Origin: Natribaculum breve
GTDB lineage: Archaea > Halobacteriota > Halobacteria > Halobacteriales > Natrialbaceae
DNA: 64,000 nucleotides
Direction of reading: 5' to 3'
Assembly: GCF_023008585.1 (NCBI RefSeq)
Contig: NZ_CP095391.1
Coordinates: 434,001-498,000, forward strand
A model generated the notes under the pieces. That model made no database searches. It saw only the letters and a program-made list of their open reading frames with translations, and had not been told where the DNA came from. Position numbers and translations under genes: made by a program. Position 1 is the stretch's first letter. Every line of letters starts with the position of its first letter. Positions 1 to 7,760 of the stretch are shown here, in pieces.

Positions 1-409
1 CCTCGATTTTCCGCTGTTGTGCGTCCCGTGTGCCGTTGGTCACGATCGCTAGTCGGTATTCTCGAGCGAGTTCGTCCAGGAGACGAGCGGCAGACGGGAG
101 GAGTGTTACGTTCGATTGGTCGCGTTCATCGTCGAACACCGCTGCGACATCTTTGCCAAGTTGTCTCTCGTATCCGTTCTCTGCAGCAAGCGTTGCAAAG
201 CATTCAGAACGGAGTTCGGCCATCGAATCGCACGTTTCTGCGAACTCGTCGTATCGGGCATAGTACTCCTCGACAGAAAAGATCGGTTCGAGATCGAGAT
301 GGGAAAAGCACACCCGGAGCAGTTCTCCGGGAGATCGCTCGTACCGAATCAGGGTATCATCGAGATCGAAAGAGATCGCCTCGACGTTCTCGACGTTGCT
401 GTGTTCCAT
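1..409 (-). CDS. HAD-superfamily hydrolase, C-terminus beyond the window edge
   Basis: Reading leftward from an ATG at 409, the product starts MEHSNVENVEAISFDLDDTL. The DxDDT motif is HAD motif I (nucleophile and acid/base Asp), and near the left edge LAIVTNGTRDAQ matches motif II (hhhTNG). A helical cap of about 80 residues lies between them. An in-frame ATG at 424 is an alternative start. Motifs III and IV (Lys and acidic pair) lie outside the window, so substrate cannot be judged; small phosphate esters are usual for the family. A second HAD gene remnant occurs at 16471-16750 but is not a continuation of this one. Confidence 0.85.
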   Translation of the reverse strand, partial: MEHSNVENVEAISFDLDDTLIRYERSPGELLRVCFSHLDLEPIFSVEEYYARYDEFAETCDSMAELRSECFATLAAENGYERQLGKDVAAVFDDERDQSNVTLLPSAARLLDELAREYRLAIVTNGTRDAQQRKIE

Positions 410-551
410 TGCCGCCGTATGCATCTTACCCACGGTGGTCGAAAAAGGGACGTGGTGAGATGAGTAGCGCTGTCGATACGCCCACTCGACGGTTGCTTCG
501 ATGATGACAGAGACGACCGAATGGGATTTCGACAGGGCCAAAAGAGAGGAA

Positions 552-1673
552 TCAATCGGCCGTAAACGCCCGTCCACGGGCGACGAGTCGGACGGTCCGT
601 CCCGCCGTGACCGTCCAGACGACCAGCAACAGCGCGGTCACGCCGACCAGAACGTAGCCGAAGACGTCGACCTCGAGGAGGCCTGCGAGCACGTCGGTCG
701 AGACGGCGAACGCACCGACCGGGAAGGTGTAGGCCCACCACGTGAAAAAGAAGGGGTGCGTTCGACGGGTGGCGTAGTAGGCGACGAGCGCGCCCGTCAG
801 GAGGAACCACCAGGCCGAAAAGCCCCACAGCAACAGCGCCAGAAGCTTCAGGAGTGGTTCCAGTGGTGCGGCGGCGACGTCCATGCCGACGCCAGCCTGT
901 AACGCGTGAGAGAGCCGTGCGACGTCGATCGCGAGGACGGCCGTCGGCGCGAGACCGATGGCGAACGTCGGCGCGAGTTTCTCGTGGGGGAGCGACTCGT
1001 AGGCGTATCGGTAGAGGACGATCGAGCCGAAAAACAGGAACATGAAGGTCCCGACGCCGAGGGCGACCACCGACGCGGTGAAGATCGCCTGACCGGCGAG
1101 GGTGCCGGCGTAGTACTCGCTGACGAGCAGGAAGCCGAGCAGCGGGATCACGAGGTGCGACACCGGCGGGATGTACCACGCGAAGACGCCGTCGTCTGGG
1201 CCGATCCGATCGTTGGTGAACATGAGCGTGACGAGCAACAACCCGAACCCGAAGATGCCGACGCTTCCGGCGACGAACAGGGCGGTGAGCAGCGGTCGGA
1301 GGGTCGCGTCGGGCAACACGTCGCCCATCGTCTGGGCGATCCCGACGCCCAGGACGAGCAGCGTGATCGGCATCGTCGGGAAGAACTGACTCCGGACGGG
1401 GTGGGTCAGGTCGGCCCACACCCGGCCGGGATAGTAGACGATCCGCAGGAACCACGGAATCGCGTACGCGACCGTCGCGACCAGCGTCAGGCCGACGAAC
1501 GCCGTGGCGAGCATCGCGACGGACTCGAGGTGGACCCGTGTCGCGACCAGCGCCAGCGCGATGCCGAGGACGCCCGTCCCCATCGTCGATCCAAACCACT
1601 GCGGGCCGAAGAACTCGATCGTGCTCGAGATTCGTGACCGCGTCTCCGCCGTCGTCCGCTCGACGTCAGCCAT
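552..1673 (-). CDS. TDT-family (TehA/SLAC1/Mae1-like) membrane transporter
   Basis: 373 aa with about ten hydrophobic segments. The N-terminus contains FGPQWFGSTMGTGVLGIALA, typical of the first helix of the tellurite-resistance/dicarboxylate transporter family, and further helices hold FAWYIPPVSHLVIPLLGF and HPFFFTWWAYTFPVGAFAVS, which fit the pseudo-fivefold TehA/SLAC1 fold. Family members move anions such as malate, sulfite, nitrate or chloride; the substrate cannot be assigned here. The gene is monocistronic and divergent from the dihydrolipoamide dehydrogenase gene at 1849. Confidence 0.88.
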   Translation of the reverse strand: MADVERTTAETRSRISSTIEFFGPQWFGSTMGTGVLGIALALVATRVHLESVAMLATAFVGLTLVATVAYAIPWFLRIVYYPGRVWADLTHPVRSQFFPTMPITLLVLGVGIAQTMGDVLPDATLRPLLTALFVAGSVGIFGFGLLLVTLMFTNDRIGPDDGVFAWYIPPVSHLVIPLLGFLLVSEYYAGTLAGQAIFTASVVALGVGTFMFLFFGSIVLYRYAYESLPHEKLAPTFAIGLAPTAVLAIDVARLSHALQAGVGMDVAAAPLEPLLKLLALLLWGFSAWWFLLTGALVAYYATRRTHPFFFTWWAYTFPVGAFAVSTDVLAGLLEVDVFGYVLVGVTALLLVVWTVTAGRTVRLVARGRAFTAD

Positions 1674-1818
1674 AGTATTGTCTAATATTGTAATAACTGT
1701 GCGCCGTTAGACTTGAACGTATCGACTGCAGCCAGCCGAAAATTCGGCGTCAACTGGCGAGTGGCGTGTCGCAGTTCCACACGGTATCACGCCCCATTAG
1801 TCTTGCATACCAAAGCCA

Positions 1819-1827
1819 ATATTAAAC
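1819..1827 (+). promoter_or_regulatory. TATA box for the lipoyl-DLDH gene
   Basis: AT-rich ATATTAAAC centred about 26 bases before the ATG at 1849, in an otherwise GC-rich region. This spacing implies a transcript starting at or near the first base of the start codon, a leaderless mRNA as is common in haloarchaea. Confidence 0.6.
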
Positions 1828-1848
1828 ACGGCCGCTGAACTCACGTCG

Positions 1849-3702
1849 ATGACCTACGAGTTCGAGTTGCCGGAGCTTGGAAACGGCGCGACCGACGGGA
1901 CACTGGTGGCCTGTCACGTCGAACCGGGCGACGACGTGGTCGAGGGTGACCTCGTCGCCGAAGTAGAGACCGACAAGTCAGTCGTCGAGCTGTCGGCACC
2001 GGTCGACGGCACCGTCACCGACGTCGTCGCCGCCGTCGGTGACACCGTCTCGGTCGGCGACGTCGTCTTGCGGTTCGAGACCGACGGGGCGAACGCGGAC
2101 GGCGCTACCGCTGACGCCGACACCGGTGCCGACGCCGACGACCTCACGCCCGCAGTGACGCGACTCGAGACGGACGACGACCCCGACGCCGATGAGTCGA
2201 CTGGCGCAGACGAGTCGGATGCGGACGGCCCCACGCCGGCGGTCACCCGGATCGACGACGCAGAGTCGGCCGACACGGCGGACGTGCCCGCGGGGACCGT
2301 CGACGGCGTCCCCGAGTCGACCGACGTGCTCGTCGTCGGGGCCGGCCCGGGCGGCTACGTCGCGGCGATTCGCGCCGCCCAGCTCGGACTCGAGGTCACG
2401 CTCGTCGAGAAAGACGCCTACGGCGGTACCTGCCTCAACGACGGCTGTATCCCGTCGAAGGCGCTCATCCACGGCGCGGACGTCGCCCACGAGGCGACGA
2501 GCGCCGAGCACCTGGGCATCACCGCCGAGATCGACGTCGACGTCGACCGGCTGACCGACTGGAAAGACGGCGTGGTCGATCGACTGACCGGCGGCATCGA
2601 GAGCCTGTGTCGTGCCGCCGGCGTCACGCTCGTCGACGGCCACGCGACGTTCGTCGACGACCACCGCGCCCACGTCGCGACCGACGACGGGGACGCCGCC
2701 ATCTCGTTCGAGTACGCGATCGTCGCCACCGGGAGCCGCCCCATCGAAATCCCTGGATTCGAACCCGACGGCGAGCACATTCTCGACTCGAGTGACGCAC
2801 TCGAGCTCTCGGACGCCCCCGATCGCCTGGTCGTCGTCGGCGCGGGCTACATCGGCATGGAGCTGTCGACGGCCTTCGCGAAACTGGGCACCGACGTCAC
2901 GGCTGTCGAGATGTTCGACGACGTCCTGCCGATGTACGACGACGAGATCTCGCGCGTCGTCCGCGAGCAGGCCGTCGAGTACGGCGTCGAGTTCCGCTTT
3001 GGCGAACGCGCAGCCGACTGGGAGCCGGCCGACGACGGCGTTCTCGTCACGACCGAGGACGAAGACGGCGCGACCACGGAACTTACCGCCGACGCCGCGC
3101 TGGTCGTCGCCGGACGCGAACCGGCGACCGACACGGCCAACCTCGAGGCGCTCGGCATCGAACTCGACGACGACGGGTTCGTGCCGACCGACGCCCAGGG
3201 GCGAACGGTCCGCGATCACGTCTTCGCCGTCGGCGACGTCGCGGGCGAGCCGATGCTGGCACACAAGGCCAGCTACGAGGGCGAGGTCGCCGCGGCCGCG
3301 ATCGCGGGTCAGCCGGCCGCACTCGACCACGAGGCGATGCCCGCCGCAGTGTTCACCGACCCCGAGATCGCGACGGTCGGGCTGGCACGCGACGAGGCTG
3401 CCGATGCGGGCTACGATCCGATCGTCGGTCGGATGCCCCTCCAGGCCAACGGTCGGGCACTGACCGTCGAAGCGACCGACGGGTTCGTTCGCGTCGTCGC
3501 CGACGCGGCGACAGAACGCGTCCTCGGCGCGCAGATCGTCGCCCCGAACGCCTCCGAACTGATCGGCGAGGTCGCGCTCGCACTCGAGGTCGGTGCCGAC
3601 CTCTCGACGCTCGCCGGCACGGTCCACACGCACCCGACGCTGTCGGAGGCGATCATGGAAGCCGCCGCCGACGCCCGCGACGAAGCGATCCACACGCGCT
3701 GA
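1849..3702 (+). CDS. lpdA: Dihydrolipoamide dehydrogenase with fused N-terminal lipoyl domain
   Basis: 617 aa. Residues 1-78 are a lipoyl domain with the modifiable lysine K43 in ETDKS; residues 79-157 are an acidic Asp/Ala/Thr linker. The E3 flavoenzyme follows: FAD-binding VVGAGPGGY near 162, the redox disulfide C195/C200 in GGTCLNDGCIPSK, NAD-binding VVVGAGYIGME near 330, and catalytic HTHPTLSEA near 592 at the dimer interface. It reoxidises dihydrolipoyl groups to lipoyl with NAD+. No E1/E2 genes are nearby, but a split lipoate ligase lies 1.2 kb downstream. The start is fixed by the TATA box. Ordinary haloarchaeal E3 lacks the lipoyl domain, so this may be a specialised second copy. Confidence 0.95.
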   Translation: MTYEFELPELGNGATDGTLVACHVEPGDDVVEGDLVAEVETDKSVVELSAPVDGTVTDVVAAVGDTVSVGDVVLRFETDGANADGATADADTGADADDLTPAVTRLETDDDPDADESTGADESDADGPTPAVTRIDDAESADTADVPAGTVDGVPESTDVLVVGAGPGGYVAAIRAAQLGLEVTLVEKDAYGGTCLNDGCIPSKALIHGADVAHEATSAEHLGITAEIDVDVDRLTDWKDGVVDRLTGGIESLCRAAGVTLVDGHATFVDDHRAHVATDDGDAAISFEYAIVATGSRPIEIPGFEPDGEHILDSSDALELSDAPDRLVVVGAGYIGMELSTAFAKLGTDVTAVEMFDDVLPMYDDEISRVVREQAVEYGVEFRFGERAADWEPADDGVLVTTEDEDGATTELTADAALVVAGREPATDTANLEALGIELDDDGFVPTDAQGRTVRDHVFAVGDVAGEPMLAHKASYEGEVAAAAIAGQPAALDHEAMPAAVFTDPEIATVGLARDEAADAGYDPIVGRMPLQANGRALTVEATDGFVRVVADAATERVLGAQIVAPNASELIGEVALALEVGADLSTLAGTVHTHPTLSEAIMEAAADARDEAIHTR

Positions 3703-3819
3703 CGACCACACCCGTCAGCCGCCGATACAGGGCCGCTATCGCCTCGTTTCGACACCGTATTTATATCCGCTCGATTCACAAGATCTTTTCCCGTATGGTG
3801 GACACTGTACAATACAGAC

Positions 3820-4218
3820 ATGGACGACATCTCTCTGACGACGACCAGCGACGACGGCTTCGACACGCAGAGCGTCATCGGCGACTTCGCACTCGCCATC
3901 GACCCGATGGAAGAGACGGGGCCGAACCCGAACGCGGTGCTCGTCGCCGACTACGCGTCGTGTTTCCTCCCTGCCGTCCGCGTCGGCGCACAGAAAGCCG
4001 GCTACGACGACCTCGGTCGGATGGAGATCGACGCGACGGCCACGCTGGACGACGAAGACGACCTCGAGAACATCGAGTTCACGCTGAAAGTCGAAGCCGA
4101 CGTCGACGACCCGGACGAACTCGCCGCCCTCGGTGAGGACATCTGTCACGTGCACGCGGCGCTTCGAGAGGAGCTACACGCCGACATCACCGTCGAGGCC
4201 GGCGCGTTCGACAACTGA
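3820..4218 (+). CDS. OsmC-family peroxide-reductase-like protein
   Basis: 132 aa. The segment PNPNAVLVADYASCFLPAVR matches the OsmC/Ohr first-cysteine region, and GEDICHVHAAL holds the second conserved Cys; together they form the peroxidatic/resolving pair. In well-studied OsmC/Ohr enzymes this pair reduces organic peroxides using lipoyl-protein or dihydrolipoamide as electron donor. Its position directly after a lipoyl-domain dihydrolipoamide dehydrogenase fits that chemistry well (inference). A TATA-like TTTATAT lies at 3760-3766. Confidence 0.85.
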   Translation: MDDISLTTTSDDGFDTQSVIGDFALAIDPMEETGPNPNAVLVADYASCFLPAVRVGAQKAGYDDLGRMEIDATATLDDEDDLENIEFTLKVEADVDDPDELAALGEDICHVHAALREELHADITVEAGAFDN

Positions 4219-4261
4219 ATTCGCCCTTTCGTATCGCCTCTCGTATCGCAAAACACGCCGG

Positions 4262-4678
4262 TCAGCGGACGACCGTAACCGGCATCGGCGCACGGCGAAC
4301 GACTTTCTCGGCGACGCTCCCGAGCAAGACGCGAGAGGGGCCCGCCCGGCCGTGGCTGCCGACGACGATCTGATCGACGTCGTTCTCTTCTGCAAACGAC
4401 ACGATCTCGGTCGCAGGCTGGCCGACGGCTATCTCGAGTCGGTACTCGACGTCTTCGGCCTCGAGGAGGTCGCTGACCTCCTCTGCCGTCTCACCTGCCA
4501 CCGCTTCCCGTTTTTCCATGAATCGCTCTCGGGTGAGGTTGAAGCCCGCCCCGAGGGAGCCGCCGGCCGCTTCGACGACGCGCAGCAGGATGACCTCCTC
4601 GTCGGGGTACTCGCGAACCGCGTGTTCGACTGCCTGCTGTGCGGGGTAGGAACCGTCGTACGCGACGAGGATTGCCAT
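4262..4678 (-). CDS. Universal stress protein UspA family
   Basis: 138 aa, starting MAILVAYDGSYPAQQAVEHA and ending with the ATP-binding signature GSHGRAGPSRVLLGSVAEKV followed by PMPVTVVR. The G-2x-G-9x-G-S/T pattern indicates an ATP-binding Usp. The frame is open to 4933, but the ATG at 4678 matches the usual Usp start, and a TATA-like ATTTATG (minus strand, 4704-4710) sits about 29 bases before it. The gene lies opposite to the neighbouring lipoate cluster. Confidence 0.9.
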   Translation of the reverse strand: MAILVAYDGSYPAQQAVEHAVREYPDEEVILLRVVEAAGGSLGAGFNLTRERFMEKREAVAGETAEEVSDLLEAEDVEYRLEIAVGQPATEIVSFAEENDVDQIVVGSHGRAGPSRVLLGSVAEKVVRRAPMPVTVVR

Positions 4679-4874
4679 GTGGGCGATGGGCACCGCAGGC
4701 ACATAAATCTCGAGGCGACTCGCACGGGCCACCCGAACGACGGACAGTCGCGAGCGCGACGTGGAGGTAGCCGAACGTCGAGACTTGACGGCCGACGGTG
4801 GGCAGGCCGCTCTCGACCGGTCCACGGGCCGGAGACAGTCAGCGTTACCTGCTTCGAACCCCTTTCTCGTACCG

Positions 4875-5144
4875 ATGCACGACAGCGCGACGGTCAAAGT
4901 TCCCGCTGGCAAACTCGTCGAGGTCGACGTCACCTACGACGACCGACTGACGGACGTCCGCGTGACCGGTGACTTCTTCCTCGAGCCGCCCGAGCGTCAC
5001 GCCTCGCTCGAGGCCGCACTCGAGGGGCACCCAACCGACGTCTCTCGGACGACGCTCGTCGAGGCGATCGAAGCGGTCGACGCGACGCTCATCGGCTTCG
5101 ACGCGGAGCACCTGGCCGACGCGACGCTGGAGGCGATCCGATGA
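4875..5144 (+). CDS. lplB: Lipoate-protein ligase accessory (C-terminal) domain, separate subunit
   Basis: 89 aa, starting MHDSATVKVPAGKLVEVDV, with GDFFLEPPE and alternating helices and strands typical of the LplA C-terminal domain. In bacteria this domain is fused to LplA; in many archaea it is a separate small protein needed for the lipoate-adenylation step. Its stop overlaps the lplA start (ATGA at 5141), so the pair is translationally coupled. An upstream in-frame start at 4761 would add 38 residues that do not look like the family. Confidence 0.85.
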   Translation: MHDSATVKVPAGKLVEVDVTYDDRLTDVRVTGDFFLEPPERHASLEAALEGHPTDVSRTTLVEAIEAVDATLIGFDAEHLADATLEAIR

Positions 5145-5887
5145 CCTATCGAATCGTCGACGCTGGCACCTACAGCGAGCCGGTACAGCAGGCACTCGAG
5201 GGCGTCCTGACCGAGCGTCTCGACGAGGGCGACCTCGAGCCCACGTTGCGGTTCTGGCATCGCGAGTCGCCTGCAGTCGCGCTCGGGCGCTTTCAGGCGT
5301 ACGAAGACGAAGTCGCAGTCGACTACGTCGACGAACACGACGTCGACGTCGTCCGACGACTCACCGGTGGCGGGGCGATGTACGTCGAACCGGGTGCGGT
5401 CATCACCTACTCGCTGTACTTGCCCCGCGAGGCCGTCTCAGACGACATCGAGGCCAGCTACGCCGAACTCGACCAGTGGGCGATCGACGCCCTTCGAAGC
5501 GTCGGACTCGACGTCTTCCACGAGCCGCTGAACGACATCTCCCACGCCGATGGGAAGATCGGCGGCTCGGCACAGCTCCGGAAAGACGACGCCGTCCTCC
5601 ACCACACGACGATGAGCTACGCCCTCGACACGAGCGAAATGCTCCGGGTGCTCCGGATCGGCGAGGAGAAAGTCTCCGACAAGGCGATCGAGTCCGCCGA
5701 AAAACGCGTCGCGGTCATGCGTGACTACGTCGACGCGAACCGGGCGGAGATCATCGACGCGATGAAAGAGACGTTCGCCGACCGCTTCGACGCCGAACCC
5801 GGATCGCTTCCGGACGACGTCGTAAACGACGCTCGCACCCGCGCGACCGAGACGTTCGCCACCGACGAGTGGAACCGAAAACTCTAG
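5141..5887 (+). CDS. lplA: Lipoate-protein ligase A, catalytic subunit
   Basis: 248 aa, biotin/lipoyl ligase fold. VVRRLTGGGAMYVEPG is the RRxxGGG lipoyl-AMP loop and ADGKIGGSAQ holds the catalytic lysine (KIGG.A motif). It attaches free lipoate to lipoyl-domain lysines through lipoyl-AMP, together with the small subunit encoded immediately upstream. A likely substrate is K43 of the lipoyl-DLDH at 1849-3702 or the E2/GcvH proteins elsewhere in the genome. Its 3' end overlaps the convergent ZIP gene by four bases. Confidence 0.95.
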   Translation: MTYRIVDAGTYSEPVQQALEGVLTERLDEGDLEPTLRFWHRESPAVALGRFQAYEDEVAVDYVDEHDVDVVRRLTGGGAMYVEPGAVITYSLYLPREAVSDDIEASYAELDQWAIDALRSVGLDVFHEPLNDISHADGKIGGSAQLRKDDAVLHHTTMSYALDTSEMLRVLRIGEEKVSDKAIESAEKRVAVMRDYVDANRAEIIDAMKETFADRFDAEPGSLPDDVVNDARTRATETFATDEWNRKL

Positions 5888-6765
5888 ACGACCAGCAGCC
5901 ACGCGAGGACGACTGCAACGGCTCCGACGACGGCACTGACCGCAGCGTGCGTTCGCAGTCGGTCCTGGAACTGGTGGAAGTCACCGTCGATCTCGGCGTC
6001 TGCGGGACACGTCTCGCTCCCGGCGGTACACTCCGGCAGGAGGTCGACGGCGACGTGGAGGAACACGCCGGCCGCGATACCGAAGAGCAGCCCACGGACG
6101 ACGCTCGAGGGGTCGAAGCCGACGATACCGACGGGAAGCGCGATCAAGCCGACGGCGGCCGCCGGGAGCGCGAGCGCGACGACGGACCGTCCCTCCCCGG
6201 CGAGTCGACGCGCCGCGGCGTAGCCGGCGGGCGCTTTGTGCGAGACGAGCGCGACCCCGAGGACCGACGTCAGCGACGGCATCGCGGTGTAGATCGCCCC
6301 GATGATCGCCCCGGCCGCGAGGGCGTGGACCGTCAGTTCGGCCGCCGTGTGGTCGACCGGCAACTCGAGGTGGGAGAGTCGGTGGCCGAGGGTGTGGCCG
6401 ACGTAGCCCGCGAGGAAGCCGACGGCGATGCCGAGGCTCCCGAACTGGCCGTGCTGGCCGAGCGCCTGCGGGACCAGAAAGAGCGCGGCGCTCGTCACCA
6501 TCGCCCCGCTCGCGAGGCCGTATCCCCAGACCGACTCGAGTGGGTGGCCGGCTGTCGCTGCCCGTGCGCCCAGCGGCGCGCCGATCGCCATCGCGCCGAA
6601 CGCGACCCAGGAGATCGCCAGCAGTTTCCAGGTGACGTCCGCGGCGAGTGCGAGCACGGAGAGTACGACGAGCGCGAGCAGTCCGCCGACGCCGACCGCT
6701 CGCCCGTAGGAACTCCCCCGAACCTGTCCCGTGTCCGCCTGTGAGGTGGTGGTGTCTTCGATCAC
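5884..6765 (-). CDS. ZIP-family divalent metal transporter
   Basis: 293 aa with about eight hydrophobic segments. The metal-binding transmembrane motifs are present: HALAAGAIIGAIY (ZIP helix IV, HNFPEG-like), LVSHKAPAG (helix V), and LHVAVDLLPE in a later helix. A His-bearing loop, GHTLGHRLSHLELPVDH, lies before helix IV. ZIP proteins import Zn2+, Fe2+ or Mn2+; the metal is not resolved. It is convergent with lplA. Confidence 0.88.
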   Translation of the reverse strand: MIEDTTTSQADTGQVRGSSYGRAVGVGGLLALVVLSVLALAADVTWKLLAISWVAFGAMAIGAPLGARAATAGHPLESVWGYGLASGAMVTSAALFLVPQALGQHGQFGSLGIAVGFLAGYVGHTLGHRLSHLELPVDHTAAELTVHALAAGAIIGAIYTAMPSLTSVLGVALVSHKAPAGYAAARRLAGEGRSVVALALPAAAVGLIALPVGIVGFDPSSVVRGLLFGIAAGVFLHVAVDLLPECTAGSETCPADAEIDGDFHQFQDRLRTHAAVSAVVGAVAVVLAWLLVV

Positions 6766-6927
6766 TATTGCTCGTTAATAACTATACTCTGCAGCTTATT
6801 AACTCCTTCGCCCCTTCTCGACGACCTGGAACGGCCCCGGTGTCGGTCGTCGGTAGTTCGATATCGATACTCGGTCTATCGTTGAAACCGTCGGAAAGGA
6901 GTTTGTGGTTATCGTAGGAACACAAGT

Positions 6928-7206
6928 ATGGGGACGGAGACCATCGACATTCGAGACGACGTATACGAGCGATTGCAGGCTCGAAAGCGAGCGGACGAGA
7001 GCCTCTCCGACCTCGTCAACCGCCTGCTGGACGAAACGACCGTCGGTTGGCGAGAGGGATTCGAAACGCTCTCCGAAGGGGAAGCAGACGAACTCGAGCA
7101 GTTCGTCGAGGACTCCCGTGACCAACTGGACGAGGGCCTTTCCGCGCGGCAACGAGAGGCTCTCGACGAGTTGGCGGATGGAGAGACAGAAGATGAAACT
7201 GCTTGA
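6928..7206 (+). CDS. vapB: VapB-type antitoxin (ribbon-helix-helix-like), toxin partner lost
   Basis: 92 aa. The N-terminus TIDIRDDVYERLQARKRADE followed by SDLVNRLL is the haloarchaeal VapB/DUF217 antitoxin pattern; the C-terminal half is acidic and would bind toxin. The stop codon overlaps by 14 bases the start of a vapC gene that is truncated after 14 codons (7193-7237), so this antitoxin appears to be an orphan. Confidence 0.8.
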   Translation: MGTETIDIRDDVYERLQARKRADESLSDLVNRLLDETTVGWREGFETLSEGEADELEQFVEDSRDQLDEGLSARQREALDELADGETEDETA

Positions 7207-7237
7207 TACGACGGTTCTCAGCCATTATTCACGGTAG
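7193..7237 (+). pseudogene. vapC: vapC PIN-domain toxin, truncated after 14 codons
   Basis: The start codon overlaps vapB in the usual coupled arrangement and encodes MKLLDTTVLSHYSR then a stop. MKLLDTTxLxHY is the first strand of a VapC PIN ribonuclease including its first catalytic Asp. No continuation of the PIN domain is found in any downstream frame; an IS-type hairpin begins 20 bases later. The toxin was probably deleted when an IS200/IS605-like element inserted. Confidence 0.7.
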
Positions 7238-7257
7238 AGTGACCAAATTGACCACCT

Positions 7258-7277
7258 CCCCCGCGTGAACGCGGGGG
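7258..7277. repeat. IS200/IS605-type end hairpin beside truncated vapC
   Basis: Perfect 8-bp stem CCCCCGCG/CGCGGGGG with a TGAA loop, followed by GAATTTCACGGG. GC-rich hairpins of this form mark the ends of haloarchaeal IS200/IS605 elements. No transposase remains here, so it is a scar. Confidence 0.5.
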
Positions 7278-7760
7278 AATTTCACGGGAAGGCGGGTGTA
7301 TTCGCCTCGATTCTCTATAAATTATCGGTGGGCTGTATATATCGCACATAGAACTTTCACTCCACCCCGAATCCGAGGAAACCGACCGACTGATCGCGTT
7401 TAGCGACGGTGTCATTGAACACAGCAGTCTGAGCGGCTCCGACGCGGCCAACGTCGCCTCGTCGACCACACAATCAATCGCATGGTATGATCATCGATCG
7501 TCTACTGACGGATTGGTTGCACGAATGAGCGATTATATCTCTAGTTATTAAACAGACTATGCGAAATACAGTATATATTTTACAAATTGTTATTTGCCCG
7601 ACCATCCTCGGTTTAGTTGTGATGAAACGTCAGATGCACCTGTTAGGTCGGCAGCGATCCAGAAGAGTATCCACGACTCCACTACCGGCACTTCAGACGA
7701 ATACAGACGGTATGACGGCCTCTGATCGTTTCCGGACGAATGCGCCACTGGGGGAATTGC
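7278..7760. other. Non-coding scar between vapC remnant and oleate hydratase
   Basis: No intact gene. Around 7350-7400 the plus strand reads ESEETDRLIAFSDGVI, which resembles the start of a TMEM175/DUF1211 channel (xETDRLxAFSDGVF), and then loses similarity; it may be a short gene remnant. AT-rich stretches around 7550-7610 could hold the promoter of the oleate hydratase gene. Confidence 0.3.

Noticed and set aside
1978..3711. 577-codon open frame opposite the lipoyl-DLDH gene
   Set aside because: High-GC antisense shadow: the plus strand encodes an unmistakable flavoenzyme over the whole length, and the antisense product has no recognisable motif.
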